Assembly (NCBI GenBank): GCA_937915755.1
Contig: CALGGR010000158.1
Coordinates: forward strand, 1-49,203
Reading direction: 5' to 3'
Length of the DNA: 49,203 nt
Origin: an uncultured Fretibacterium sp.
GTDB lineage: Bacteria; Synergistota; Synergistia; Synergistales; Aminobacteriaceae
The position numbers and the translations under genes were made by a program. Under the pieces are notes generated by a model. The model saw nothing but the letters and a program-made list of their open reading frames with translations. It had not been told where the DNA came from and ran no database searches. Below, piece after piece: positions 15,752-23,732 of the stretch (positions within the stretch are counted from its first letter, which is position 1; every line of letters starts with the position of its first letter).

Positions 15752-16834
15752 ATGTCAACAAAAAGTTTCATGAACACCGTAAAGAATGCAAGGCGCGGGG
15801 TCTCTCTTGCAAAGAAAGTTCATTACAGGCTGGCTTTCGTACTTGCCGGTCTTGTGGGGCTTCTATGCGTCAGTGCGTTCTTTGTGTGGTGGCAGGAGAA
15901 GGGATTCAAAGGGTCATACCTTGATGCGCTGTGGACGATAATGTTCACGCTGATAGGGCAAGGCGAATTTGCGTCATACCCTCACACATTCAGCGGGAAG
16001 ATAATAGTATTCTTCATATCGATATTCGGCGTTGCGATTCTGGGAGTTGTATTCGCTGAAGTGATGCAGAGGATAATCAACAGCAAGATAAAGCAGTTAA
16101 TAGGGGAGATGATGGGGATAAACACATGCAAGTTTGAAGGCCATGTTCTGGTTTGCGGGTGGAACGCTAAGGCCGTATACATTCTGCGCGAACTTCTGGC
16201 TTCAGGAACACAGGCAGCACTAATCGCAAAGGAGAGGCCCGATAATCTGGACAGCAACGTATTCTTCATACAGGGAAACCCGTCGGAACGTGATACTCTG
16301 ATACGCGGGGGGATACAGAAAGCACAGAGCGCGATAATCCTTAAAGACCCGAATTTCGGCGAGGACGATTCGCACTCGATACTCACGGCACTGGCTGTCG
16401 AGGACACTGCGCCTGATGTCTACACGGTGATGGAGCTATACAATCCAGACAACGAACGTTACGCGAGGTACGCACATGTTGACGACATACTATACTCGGA
16501 CAACCTTGTCGCTAACATAACGGCCATGTGTACGCAGAACGAGGGGATTTCGCCGTTCATTCGGGACATTCTTTCGTCGGCTGATGACGGACACAGCTTC
16601 GCGGCTTTTGACGTTCCTGAGGATTACAGGGGCAGGAAAATCCGGGATATGTTCGACTACCTCAAGAGCGAGGGCGGACTTCCTGTGGGGGTGATCACGC
16701 CTCCTGCTGCGGCGGGGCATATACCTTCGTCGGAATGGATCTCGCAGGTCAATCCTCCTGAAGACATGACGATAACGCTCCCGATGAAGGTCGTTTGCAT
16801 CGTCAAGGACAGCGGGGGACGGAAGGACTCGTAA
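15752..16834 (+). CDS. Potassium-channel-like protein with RCK (TrkA-N) domain, altered filter
   Basis: A 360-residue two-membrane-segment channel. Membrane helices are at about 27-46 and 82-104, with a pore helix between. The selectivity filter position reads TLIGQGE (66-72) where canonical channels have T(V)GYGD, so Gln replaces Tyr and Glu replaces Asp. The cytoplasmic part starts with a Rossmann RCK domain, HVLVCGWNAKAVYIL from 131, followed by a second TrkA-C-like region. Such proteins form tetrameric gated cation channels; ion selectivity is uncertain because of the filter change. It starts 11 bp after rpoD and is followed 2 bp later by a membrane protein gene. Confidence 0.85.
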   Translation: MSTKSFMNTVKNARRGVSLAKKVHYRLAFVLAGLVGLLCVSAFFVWWQEKGFKGSYLDALWTIMFTLIGQGEFASYPHTFSGKIIVFFISIFGVAILGVVFAEVMQRIINSKIKQLIGEMMGINTCKFEGHVLVCGWNAKAVYILRELLASGTQAALIAKERPDNLDSNVFFIQGNPSERDTLIRGGIQKAQSAIILKDPNFGEDDSHSILTALAVEDTAPDVYTVMELYNPDNERYARYAHVDDILYSDNLVANITAMCTQNEGISPFIRDILSSADDGHSFAAFDVPEDYRGRKIRDMFDYLKSEGGLPVGVITPPAAAGHIPSSEWISQVNPPEDMTITLPMKVVCIVKDSGGRKDS

Positions 16835-16836
16835 TC

Positions 16837-17556
16837 ATGGAGAACGAGAACGCTCTAACTGATGAGCAGGAGTCCATAGAAACATGGAGGCTTTATCGTG
16901 AGGCAGCGAGGGAAGAATACGAATATGCACACGTCAGCTCAAACAGGCTTGACAACAAAGTGTATATACTGCTGGCAGTGTGCGCATTTCTGTTCCCTGT
17001 GCTGTATTCGGTGAGGATTGAACCCGCTGGTTTCATGTCGTCATGGCCTGCGTCTGTGCTGGCGGTAATAAGATTTTCGCCTCTGATATTTCTTTCTGTG
17101 GCTATAGTCCTGCTGTTGTATGCGGTGAAAACAGTGCGAATTGCAAGAATTGATGCTGTCAGTGCAATCAGAGAGGGGAAAAATATCAACGAATCCCTTC
17201 TTGAAGCGGAACACAGATTTGCGTGGGCTTATGCGTTCAGCAGAAATGCGGTGAAAGCCGAACAGAGCAAGAAATATGTTGTTGCTGATACGGCACTGGT
17301 ACTCATAATAATTTCAGTGTTTCTTTTTATAGTAGCTGTAATACAGAAAGAGTACACGGAAATCAAGGAAGGCGGTGAAGTGAACATGTCGATAGATTGC
17401 AGCAGGGAAATCTCCCAAGAAGAGGCAGCAAAGATGACGGCTGATGAGCTGTTAGAATACGCAGTGAAAACTGGAAGACCTCCAAGAATGCCGACAACAA
17501 GCGAGCTTATGAAAAGCAAATACTTCATATTTCCGGGAGTAAGCAGGGAAGATTAA
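16837..17556 (+). CDS. Small membrane protein, SLATT/Pycsar-effector-like layout
   Basis: A 239-residue protein starting at the ATG at 16837 (MENENALTDEQ), preceded by GGAAGGA; a longer upstream frame overlaps the channel gene and has no ribosome site. It has a soluble helix ending NRLDNK, membrane segments at about 41-60 and 70-94, a helical connector (RIARIDAVSAI...AVKAEQSKK), a third membrane segment at about 143-163, and an acidic cytoplasmic tail ending PGVSRED. This helix-TM-TM-helix-TM plan resembles SLATT and Pycsar transmembrane effectors, but I see no cyclase partner nearby and the match is only architectural. Function unknown; co-transcribed with the channel. Confidence 0.72.
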   Translation: MENENALTDEQESIETWRLYREAAREEYEYAHVSSNRLDNKVYILLAVCAFLFPVLYSVRIEPAGFMSSWPASVLAVIRFSPLIFLSVAIVLLLYAVKTVRIARIDAVSAIREGKNINESLLEAEHRFAWAYAFSRNAVKAEQSKKYVVADTALVLIIISVFLFIVAVIQKEYTEIKEGGEVNMSIDCSREISQEEAAKMTADELLEYAVKTGRPPRMPTTSELMKSKYFIFPGVSRED

Positions 17557-17564
17557 CCGTCAAC

Positions 17565-17598
17565 AAAAAGGGAGACCCTGAAATTCTTAGAGCCTCCC
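17565..17598 (-). terminator. Terminator of the ADP-ribosylglycohydrolase pair
   Basis: Minus-strand GGGAG...CTCCC stem with inner CTCT/AGGG pairs and a 9-nt loop, followed by TTTTT, about 12 bp past the stop of the 17611-18429 gene. It lies 9 bp from the convergent membrane-protein gene. Confidence 0.75.
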
Positions 17599-17610
17599 GA
17601 AAATTTCACA

Positions 17611-18429
17611 TCAAGCCCGCCAAAGTTCCCACTTCAGAAGAACATCAGTCAGAAAATCATCAAGCAGAGGAAGAATCATATCGTCAATTTCCTCCGGGAT
17701 ACCGTACATTCCTTCAGCAACCGAGCACGCAATCGCCGTCAATGTATCACTATCACCGCTCAACGACACCGCGCACCTCGTAACGTCCTCGAAGTCCTTG
17801 CCCTCGAAGAAAGCTGTCAATGCCTCCGGAACAGTCTCTTGGCACGTCTCGACATGGTGATAATTCGGGCGAATCTCATCGAGCGTCCGAGTCAAATTAT
17901 ATCCGTAACGTTCGGTTATGTAGTCCTTGATTTCCTGCTTGCTTCTTCCTGTCCTAGCCATGAAAATTGCTGACGCTGTGGCCTGCGCTCCCTTTATGCC
18001 TTCGGGGTGATTGTGCGAAACTTCCGCGCTGATTTCCGCAAAACGTTCAACAGTTTCCAAATCGTCAAACGCCCACGCTACTGGCGATACCCTCATTGCC
18101 GAGCCGTTCCCGAAACTGTTGTAAGGCTGAGGGTGTGGCCTCGCAAGCCAGTACATGAACCTTGCACCGTAACCAGCAGAAGGGTATTTAGCCGCAAAAT
18201 TTCGCATCAAGATTATTACCTGACGCCTGAAATCTTCCAGTGTAACAGGGTCTCCTCTCTTTGACATTACGCGCATAACAGCATCGGCGATCGCAAGGGT
18301 CATTACAGTGTCGTCCGTGAAGCGCGAATCCTCCGATATTAACGGGAATACTTTGCTGTGTGCAATCTCCCTGTTCTCGTCAAACTCATATGGGCTTCCT
18401 ACAATATCGCCTACAATAGCTCCTAACAC
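17611..18429 (-). CDS. ADP-ribosylglycohydrolase (DraG family), intact
   Basis: Predicted to hydrolyse the ADP-ribose linkage on a modified protein or nucleic acid using a binuclear metal centre. Metal-binding motifs FTDDT (37-41) and SGDSDT are intact, with SHNHPEGIKGAQ between them and the YNSFGNGSAMRVSP loop. I choose the GTG at 18429: GGAGGG sits about 8 bases upstream, the product then begins LGAIVGDIVGSPYEF like its paralogues, and it starts 2 bp after the upstream stop. The ATG at 18453 would run into the neighbour's coding end. About 60% similar by eye to the glycohydrolase half of the 6688-8296 gene. It is the second gene of a duplicated pair. Confidence 0.9.
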   Translation of the reverse strand: MLGAIVGDIVGSPYEFDENREIAHSKVFPLISEDSRFTDDTVMTLAIADAVMRVMSKRGDPVTLEDFRRQVIILMRNFAAKYPSAGYGARFMYWLARPHPQPYNSFGNGSAMRVSPVAWAFDDLETVERFAEISAEVSHNHPEGIKGAQATASAIFMARTGRSKQEIKDYITERYGYNLTRTLDEIRPNYHHVETCQETVPEALTAFFEGKDFEDVTRCAVSLSGDSDTLTAIACSVAEGMYGIPEEIDDMILPLLDDFLTDVLLKWELWRA

Positions 18430-18431
18430 TC

Positions 18432-19238
18432 TCAATCCCTCCATTGTTCCCATTTCTGGACAATATATTTCATGTGATGGCGTAACCTCTCGAATGTCTC
18501 AACCTGAATCAGCGTAGGTATCCCGAAGAACGGCTCGGCTATTGCTCCAGACATCGCCGCAAGTGCCTCCGATTCCCCGCCAAGTGAGACAGCTTTCCGC
18601 ACAGCGTCCTCAAAATTCTCACCCTCAAGAAATGCCGTGAACGCTTCAGGAACCGAGTCGGGGCATGATGTGTTGTAGGAATATTCAGGCCGTATTTCCT
18701 CAAGGGTACGCGACAAATCATAGCCGTACTTCCCCGTTATGTAGCCGCGAATTTCGTCCTTGCTATGCCCTGTCCGTGCCAAGAATACAGCCCCCGCTAC
18801 TGACTGCGCTCCTCTTATTGCTTCGGGGTGGTCATGGGTGATGGCTGCGCTGACTTCCGCGAACCATTCGACGGTCTCCAAGTCATCGAATGCCCACGAT
18901 ACAGGCGAGACCCTGACAGCCGGATTGTTCACGAAACTGTAAGAGGGGTGAGGACGCTTTGCCCTGAGCCAGTAATAGAACCCCTGACCGTAACGAATAT
19001 TCTTGTACCGCTTGCAGAGCGTACGAAGTGATGACTTCAAGTTCTCGGCAAATTTTGCGCCCGTCGTAAAATCACCGTGATTCTTCATCGAGTCCATAAG
19101 AGCCTCAGCAGTCGCAAGCGTTATGACAGTATCATCGCTGGGGCGGGATTTAACAGTGAAAAGGGGGAAATCCTCAGACTTCATTCCCCCCGCGTGGTAC
19201 GGGCTTCCTATGATGTCCCCAACTATTGCCCCGAGCAT
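18432..19238 (-). CDS. ADP-ribosylglycohydrolase-like protein with degenerate active site
   Basis: A 268-residue paralogue of the downstream gene. The first acidic motif (PSDDT, 33-37) survives, but the second metal motif GDSDT is changed to GESEA (221-225), and the conserved FGNGSAMR loop is changed to FVNNPAVR. THDHPEAIRGAQ replaces SHNHPEGIKGAQ. The loss of metal ligands suggests an inactive pseudo-enzyme, perhaps an ADP-ribose-binding or regulatory partner of the intact copy encoded 2 bp downstream. The frame is fully open, so it is not simply decaying. It begins 3 bp after the DUF362 gene ends on the same strand. Confidence 0.85.
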   Translation of the reverse strand: MLGAIVGDIIGSPYHAGGMKSEDFPLFTVKSRPSDDTVITLATAEALMDSMKNHGDFTTGAKFAENLKSSLRTLCKRYKNIRYGQGFYYWLRAKRPHPSYSFVNNPAVRVSPVSWAFDDLETVEWFAEVSAAITHDHPEAIRGAQSVAGAVFLARTGHSKDEIRGYITGKYGYDLSRTLEEIRPEYSYNTSCPDSVPEAFTAFLEGENFEDAVRKAVSLGGESEALAAMSGAIAEPFFGIPTLIQVETFERLRHHMKYIVQKWEQWRD

Positions 19239-19241
19239 TCA

Positions 19242-20219
19242 CTAACCCTCGAAGGGCTTTACTCCTTTTACGGCATCTGAAGGGTAAATCCTTGCGTCGC
19301 CGTTGTCAGTGTCAATCATGACGTACCTGTAATTCCCCATTCCCAGCTCCTTCATGTACGTTAGCTGACGGTGGCCATGACGCGACTCAATCCGCTCAAC
19401 CAAATCATGACGGAAATTCTCAGGCAGCGCGTAAACCAAATCAACCGACGCAGAATCAGCCGCAAGAATATCAAGCGAGGCAACGATACCGATGTTCGGG
19501 GTTACAACAGGGGCAGCGTAAATACCCTCGCAGTCGCAGGATACTGACATATTACGAAGGACGTTGATGAAAGCGATGTGCTTCCCGAAATGGTCAACCG
19601 TAGCTTTTGCTGACTCCATCATTCGCTCCATGAACTCCTCCTCAACGATGTCCCACTGGTTAGGCTGGCCGGGTGTTGTGTGGATCCATGCCTTCCCGAT
19701 TTTTCCGTCAGCACAGCCGATCCCGATGTTCTTCCCTGAACCGCCGAAGCCTCCCATCGCGTGTCCCTTGAAGTGCGTCAACACGAGAAGCGAGTCATAG
19801 TTGAGCATGTTTGCGCCTACTGACATTTTCGTGAACCACTTTCCGCCTTTTACGGGAAGAAGGGCAGTTCCCTTTTCGTCCATTATGTCAACTGTAGCAA
19901 AGTTCCAGCCGTTTACTTCGATTGTCTTGCGGTGAAGTTCGGTTGTGTGCCTGTCAGCCTCGTAATATGCGTTAGTCTCGACGATGTGTGCTGAAGGGAG
20001 GTCATTATTGATGAGGGATTTGACCCATTCGCGCGGGATAATGTTCGGGCCTTTGGGTTCGCCCGTGTGTAATTTGATGGCGACTTTTCCGGTGATGTTC
20101 TGGTTGATTCGTGCGTAAATTTTCCTGAGACCTTCGGGAGATAAGTCGCGCGTGAAGTATACGATTGACTCACTTCCTGAACGCTCGCTGTAAGGTAGGT
20201 ATTTGCTTCCGTCCGACAT
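19242..20219 (-). CDS. DUF362 domain protein
   Basis: A 325-residue protein with the DUF362 features VAIKLHTGEPKGPNIIPREW, YEADRH and VLTHFKGHAMGGFGGSGKNIGIG. Many DUF362 proteins also carry ferredoxin clusters, but none is seen here. Reaction unknown. The start is set at MSDGSKYLPYS because AGGAGG lies 10 bases upstream; an upstream in-frame Met at 20267 has no ribosome site. A TAAAAT near 20260 (minus strand) could be its -10, just after the terminator of the upstream secreted-protein gene. It leads the ADP-ribosylglycohydrolase pair with 3-bp spacing, so a shared transcript is likely. Confidence 0.8.
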   Translation of the reverse strand: MSDGSKYLPYSERSGSESIVYFTRDLSPEGLRKIYARINQNITGKVAIKLHTGEPKGPNIIPREWVKSLINNDLPSAHIVETNAYYEADRHTTELHRKTIEVNGWNFATVDIMDEKGTALLPVKGGKWFTKMSVGANMLNYDSLLVLTHFKGHAMGGFGGSGKNIGIGCADGKIGKAWIHTTPGQPNQWDIVEEEFMERMMESAKATVDHFGKHIAFINVLRNMSVSCDCEGIYAAPVVTPNIGIVASLDILAADSASVDLVYALPENFRHDLVERIESRHGHRQLTYMKELGMGNYRYVMIDTDNGDARIYPSDAVKGVKPFEG

Positions 20220-20269
20220 TGTGATAATTCCTCCTGCATGAAAAGTTTCCCTGATTTTAGCACACACAT

Positions 20270-20302
20270 AAAAAACCGGGCAGAGCGTCTAACCCTGTCC
20301 GG
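20270..20302 (-). terminator. Terminator of the small secreted protein pair
   Basis: Minus-strand CCGG-a-CAG...CTG-c-CCGG hairpin (one mismatch, 11-nt loop) followed by TTTTTT, about 25 bp after the stop of the 20327-20614 gene. Confidence 0.78.
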
Positions 20303-20326
20303 CATTACTGGCTTCGGAATGTCTAC

Positions 20327-20614
20327 CTAGTGAACTATAGGAGGTATCCACCAAGGCGATTCTTCTTTTTCCTGTGAAATGCAGTCATTCAATCCGTCCT
20401 TGAATGCCTCCATGAATGAATCTACCTTGTCACCTTCCGGCGCGCAATAAGCGAACCAGCATCCCTTCGCAGTTCCCCATATGATCCCTGCTGCCCATCT
20501 CCAAACACTGGAATCAGGCTCGGGTATGCATCCTCCCGGCACAATCGCGTAACTTTCAGGGCTGAACGCTGCGAACATTACCACGAACAGCGACAAAACC
20601 GCAAATTTCTTCAT
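20327..20614 (-). CDS. Small secreted protein A, unknown
   Basis: A 95-residue protein beginning MKKFAVLSLFVVMFAAFSPESYA, a clear Sec signal peptide with an A-Y-A cleavage site at about 21-23. The start at 20614 is chosen for GAGGTGG just upstream. The mature part has a GxxWGxxKG-type hydrophobic stretch, WAAGIIWGTAKGCWFAYCAPEGDKV in outline, with four cysteines in the mature chain (possible disulfides). It aligns by eye with the gene 12 bp upstream: both read hydrophobic G-rich segment, then AYCAPEGDKVDSF versus AYAAEDGKGVGEF. No family recognised. A bacteriocin-like or envelope role is only a guess. Confidence 0.72.
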   Translation of the reverse strand: MKKFAVLSLFVVMFAAFSPESYAIVPGGCIPEPDSSVWRWAAGIIWGTAKGCWFAYCAPEGDKVDSFMEAFKDGLNDCISQEKEESPWWIPPIVH

Positions 20615-20626
20615 GGCCGCCACCTC

Positions 20627-20907
20627 TCACCAGAATATCTTGATGATGTCCCACGCTTCTTTTGCGCCTTCCTTGCACCCGTCAACGAACTCCCCTACAC
20701 CTTTTCCGTCCTCAGCGGCATATGCTTTCACAGCTCCGCGCCCCAATGCCCAAACTGTCCCCACAGTCCCGACAGTAACAGCGATTATAGTTTTCCTGCC
20801 CCACGTAGCCGGGTTCAAGTTGCTCCACGAGAACGCATCAGCAGAAGGAGGAACACAGGCCGAGAACATTAACACTACGAGAACACACACACAGCAATCT
20901 TCTTCAT
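20627..20907 (-). CDS. Small secreted protein B, frame broken by an AC/TG repeat in its signal peptide
   Basis: The ribosome site (AGGAGG) and ATG at 20907 open a frame MKKIAVCVFS that stops at once. The rest, CVLVVLMFSACVPPSADAF..., continues in the frame that starts with GTG at 20890. Removing one TG unit from the short repeat at 20883-20893 restores MKKIAVCVLVVLMFSACVPPSADA, a textbook signal peptide. The mature region (about 65 residues) contains TVGTVGTVWALGRGAVKAYAAEDGKGVGEF and resembles the downstream gene. Either a sequencing slip, a decayed gene or repeat-driven on/off switching. Initiation at the internal GTG would still give a hydrophobic N-terminus without the KK charge. Confidence 0.65.
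20883..20893. repeat. Short dinucleotide repeat (AC)5A
   Basis: Five and a half AC units (TG on the coding strand) inside the signal-peptide region of small secreted protein B. The tract is at the exact position of the frame break. Confidence 0.75.
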
Positions 20908-21001
20908 GAGCAAAAACCTCCTGTGAATTAAAATCTGAGTCAATTCTACATTAGAATGGGGGGAGGGCTGTCAAGCTGTAATAGATATTTACGTATAATG
21001 A

Positions 21002-21074
<73 letters not shown>

Positions 21075-21093
21075 AGAACTGCAACAGGGAAGA

Positions 21094-22563
21094 TTATATC
21101 ACTCCCTGAGCAATCCTCGTAAAGAACTTTATCAGCGGCTCGGAGTAAAGCCCGTAAAGGAACGACCCCGCCGCAAGAATCCCAAGCGGTATAAGCATCT
21201 CATAACCCGGATCTTTCACGCCTTTGTTCGCGGTCTTGAAGTCAAAATTCTGTCCCGGCATTATGAATATGCTGAATATCGAGAACACGTAAAGCACCGT
21301 CAGAACCGCCGACACCGCAAGCATTGCCACGCCCGCATGACCCATTGAGACCGCCGCAGCAGCAGTTCCAAGCTCCCACTTTCCCATGAATCCCGCACTG
21401 GGTGGAAGCCCGCAGAGTGCAAGCCCCGAAATCAGAAGAGCGAGTGAAGTTTTCGGCATTCCGAGGCCGAGACCGCGCATGTCGAAAAGGTATTCTCGTT
21501 CCGTCTGGCACAACACAGCCCCGGCGCAGAAGAAGAGATTTATCTTCATGACCGCGTGGCCTCCCATGTGCGTCAATGCCCCCGTCAAACCTTCCGGCGT
21601 AAGCAAAAGAACTCCCAATAAAATATATGAGAGCTGGCTTATCGTTGAGTACGCGAATCTTCGTTTGAGGTGCTGAGTAGCGAGTGCCATTGATGAGCCG
21701 TAGATTATCGTTATGCAGACCATCGTGAAAGCTGCATACTGCGCCCAAGTTCCCGCGAGTGTCTCAGGCTCAAAGACGTACCATGTCAGCCTGATAACCG
21801 CGAAAATTCCAGCCTTTACGACTGCAACAGCGTGCAACAATGCAGTAACGGGTGTAGGTGCTACTGATGCCGACGGAAGCCACCCATGAAACGGGAAGAC
21901 CGCCGCTTTAACGCCGAAGCCCAAGAATCCCAAGAACCACGCGACGAGGAACATGTTATCAGGCTTGTTCGGCCAGATTCCGAAAGTTCCGCCCATTCTG
22001 AAGGACTCGCCTCCGCCCTGAGACATCGCATATGTCAGCGCAATGAAAGCACACGCCGCACCTGCAACGGAATACGTGAGGTATTTTCGACCCGCGTACC
22101 TTGCCCGTCCGTCCATTTCGTGCATTACGAGGGGGAGAGTCGTCAGCGTCATGACCTCATAGAACAGATAGAGAGTGAGGAGGTCGGACGATAACGCTAT
22201 TCCTGCAACGACTCCATACGTAAGCACAAACCAGCCGAAAAACGATGTCTCGCGGTGTTCATGGCTCATGTACTCGAATGCGTAAAGCGTAGTCAGCGGC
22301 CAAAGTAGCGCAATGAGTACGGCGAAGACCATTCCGAGACCGTCAAGCCTCAGTGAGAAACTAGCGCGCTCTGAGAAACGGAAGAGGGTCAATGTGTTCG
22401 CTGGAGGGTAGATTACGAGGAGGAGTATTGCGGCTGTGTTGAGGATTACGCAAGACTCGATGAAGATGTTTCGCTGTGTCCGGCTCTTGAAGTTCAGAGT
22501 CGTTATTAGCAGCGCGGAGATTGCGGGGATCAGTATCGGTAGAAGGAGTAATTTTTCGTTCAT
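21094..22563 (-). CDS. Proton-conducting membrane transporter (MrpD/NuoN-like antiporter subunit)
   Basis: A 489-residue protein with about 14 membrane helices, of the family shared by complex I subunits NuoL/M/N, Mrp antiporter subunits A/D and hydrogenase membrane subunits. Hallmarks: YEVMTLTTLPLV with a helix-5 glutamate, GFGVKAAVFPFHGWLPSASVAPTPVTALLHAVAVVKAGIF in outline with the conserved lysine and His-Trp-Leu-Pro, and LCGLPPSAGFMGKW. Predicted to translocate H+ or Na+. It normally needs several partners, yet none is encoded next to it. The only neighbour on its strand is a 90-residue coiled-coil membrane protein 7 bp upstream. The ribosome site is weak (AAGG). Confidence 0.88.
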   Translation of the reverse strand: MNEKLLLLPILIPAISALLITTLNFKSRTQRNIFIESCVILNTAAILLLVIYPPANTLTLFRFSERASFSLRLDGLGMVFAVLIALLWPLTTLYAFEYMSHEHRETSFFGWFVLTYGVVAGIALSSDLLTLYLFYEVMTLTTLPLVMHEMDGRARYAGRKYLTYSVAGAACAFIALTYAMSQGGGESFRMGGTFGIWPNKPDNMFLVAWFLGFLGFGVKAAVFPFHGWLPSASVAPTPVTALLHAVAVVKAGIFAVIRLTWYVFEPETLAGTWAQYAAFTMVCITIIYGSSMALATQHLKRRFAYSTISQLSYILLGVLLLTPEGLTGALTHMGGHAVMKINLFFCAGAVLCQTEREYLFDMRGLGLGMPKTSLALLISGLALCGLPPSAGFMGKWELGTAAAAVSMGHAGVAMLAVSAVLTVLYVFSIFSIFIMPGQNFDFKTANKGVKDPGYEMLIPLGILAAGSFLYGLYSEPLIKFFTRIAQGVI

Positions 22564-22570
22564 GGCCTTA

Positions 22571-22843
22571 TCACCTCACGAAACGTATTGATACACTCAA
22601 GAAGAAAACCGTCAGCAAAAATATTGCCGAGATAAGCACCAAGTCCCAGCTTAAATTGCTGCTCTTCACTTCAAGTGAGCGTACTTTCTCCCGCAAGCCT
22701 TCCATGTCTCTGTCAAGCCTGCGAATATCAAGCCTCATATCCGCAAGTAAGAACTCTATCCTTGAGACAGCCGCCTCTATCTTCTCGTCGAGCCTGCGAA
22801 TCTCAGCATCATGAACATCTTTACGTACAAATTCATCACTCAA
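22571..22843 (-). CDS. Small coiled-coil protein with C-terminal membrane anchor
   Basis: A 90-residue protein. Residues 1-65 are heptad-like and charged (RRLDEKIEAAVSRIEFLL, RRLDRDMEGLREKVRSLEV), and 70-86 are a membrane segment (LVLISAIFLLTVFFLSVSI). I set the start at TTG 22843 because GGGAGG lies 9 bases upstream; a longer reading would overlap the aldo/keto reductase. TATAAT-like boxes at 22887-22892 (minus strand) could be its promoter. It resembles short DUF1640-like or phage-type coiled-coil proteins in general shape only. It precedes the antiporter-like gene by 7 bp, so it may be an accessory subunit. Confidence 0.65.
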   Translation of the reverse strand: MSDEFVRKDVHDAEIRRLDEKIEAAVSRIEFLLADMRLDIRRLDRDMEGLREKVRSLEVKSSNLSWDLVLISAIFLLTVFFLSVSIRFVR

Positions 22844-22901
22844 TTCTTCAAACCTCCCTGCTGGAAAATTTTTCTGGAATGTCAAAATTATACACGAAAG
22901 A

Positions 22902-23732
22902 TTATATTTTGACCCGTTCCCTGTCAGGGTGTTCACCGCTCCAGCCCATAGGCGGCATATTCTCGATGCGCGAAATATCCTCGTCATCAATCTCGAAGTC
23001 AAGGCACTCAAGATTCTCACGAAGCCTCTCAGGTGTCGACGCTTTCGGAATCGGCATGACTCCCTCCTGAATGCAGAAGCGTATGCAGACCTGCGCGGGC
23101 GTAACATGATACTTCCCCGCAAGCTCAACTATCAGCTCATCAGCGAGCACCCTTCCCCTTCCGATTGGACTCCACGCCTGAACCTGAATCCCTTCACGCC
23201 TGTAATATTCCAGCGCAAATGCCTGAGTGTGCCCCGCGTGAAATTCGAGCTGTGCGATTGACGGCCTGACCCCGCAATGAGCAAGTATGTTCTCAGAATG
23301 GTAAGGGAGAAAATTGCTGAGACCTAGCGCACGAATTTTCCCTTTCGAGTGTAAATCTTCCATTGCTCGCCAAGTCTCAAGGTCGAGGGCTTTCCATTCC
23401 TTAAGCTCAAGATTTGGGCGGGGCCAGTGTATCATCAGGACATCAAGGTAATCCGTCCCCAAATTCTCAAGCGTCCGCGAAAATGACCTCATGGTGCTGT
23501 CATATCCCATGTCTGAACGCCATATTTTTGACGCAATGAAAACTTCTCCCCGCTTAATGCCTGTTTGCTCCAACGCCATAGAAATATCCCGCTCATTGCC
23601 GTAATACGATGCTGTATCGAGATATTTGTATCCTCCTTCAATCGCGCTAACGATAGATTCAAGTTCCGACTTGTAAGTTCCGAAACCTATAGCAGGAATC
23701 GTAAGGCCGTTATTCAGTTTCAGAGTACGCAC
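22902..23732 (-). CDS. Aldo/keto reductase
   Basis: A 276-residue NADPH-dependent carbonyl reductase of the AKR superfamily. The catalytic tetrad is visible: D39 and Y44 in YLDTASYYGNE, K68 in ASKIW, and the histidine of MIHWPRP. IPKASTPERLRENLECLDFEI near the C-terminus is the NADPH-binding region. Closest by motif to AKR5-like 2,5-diketogluconate/methylglyoxal reductases; the substrate is unknown. The GTG start at 23732 is supported by AAGGAGG. Single gene with a 246-bp upstream gap. Confidence 0.93.
   Translation of the reverse strand: MRTLKLNNGLTIPAIGFGTYKSELESIVSAIEGGYKYLDTASYYGNERDISMALEQTGIKRGEVFIASKIWRSDMGYDSTMRSFSRTLENLGTDYLDVLMIHWPRPNLELKEWKALDLETWRAMEDLHSKGKIRALGLSNFLPYHSENILAHCGVRPSIAQLEFHAGHTQAFALEYYRREGIQVQAWSPIGRGRVLADELIVELAGKYHVTPAQVCIRFCIQEGVMPIPKASTPERLRENLECLDFEIDDEDISRIENMPPMGWSGEHPDRERVKI

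Noticed and set aside
16837..17556. Pycsar or CBASS effector
   Set aside because: The membrane layout is similar, but no cyclase is encoded nearby and no diagnostic residues could be confirmed; kept only as a structural comparison.
22571..23128. Long N-terminal extension of the small coiled-coil gene
   Set aside because: The extension lies inside the aldo/keto reductase on the same strand in another frame; the TTG at 22843 has a proper ribosome site.
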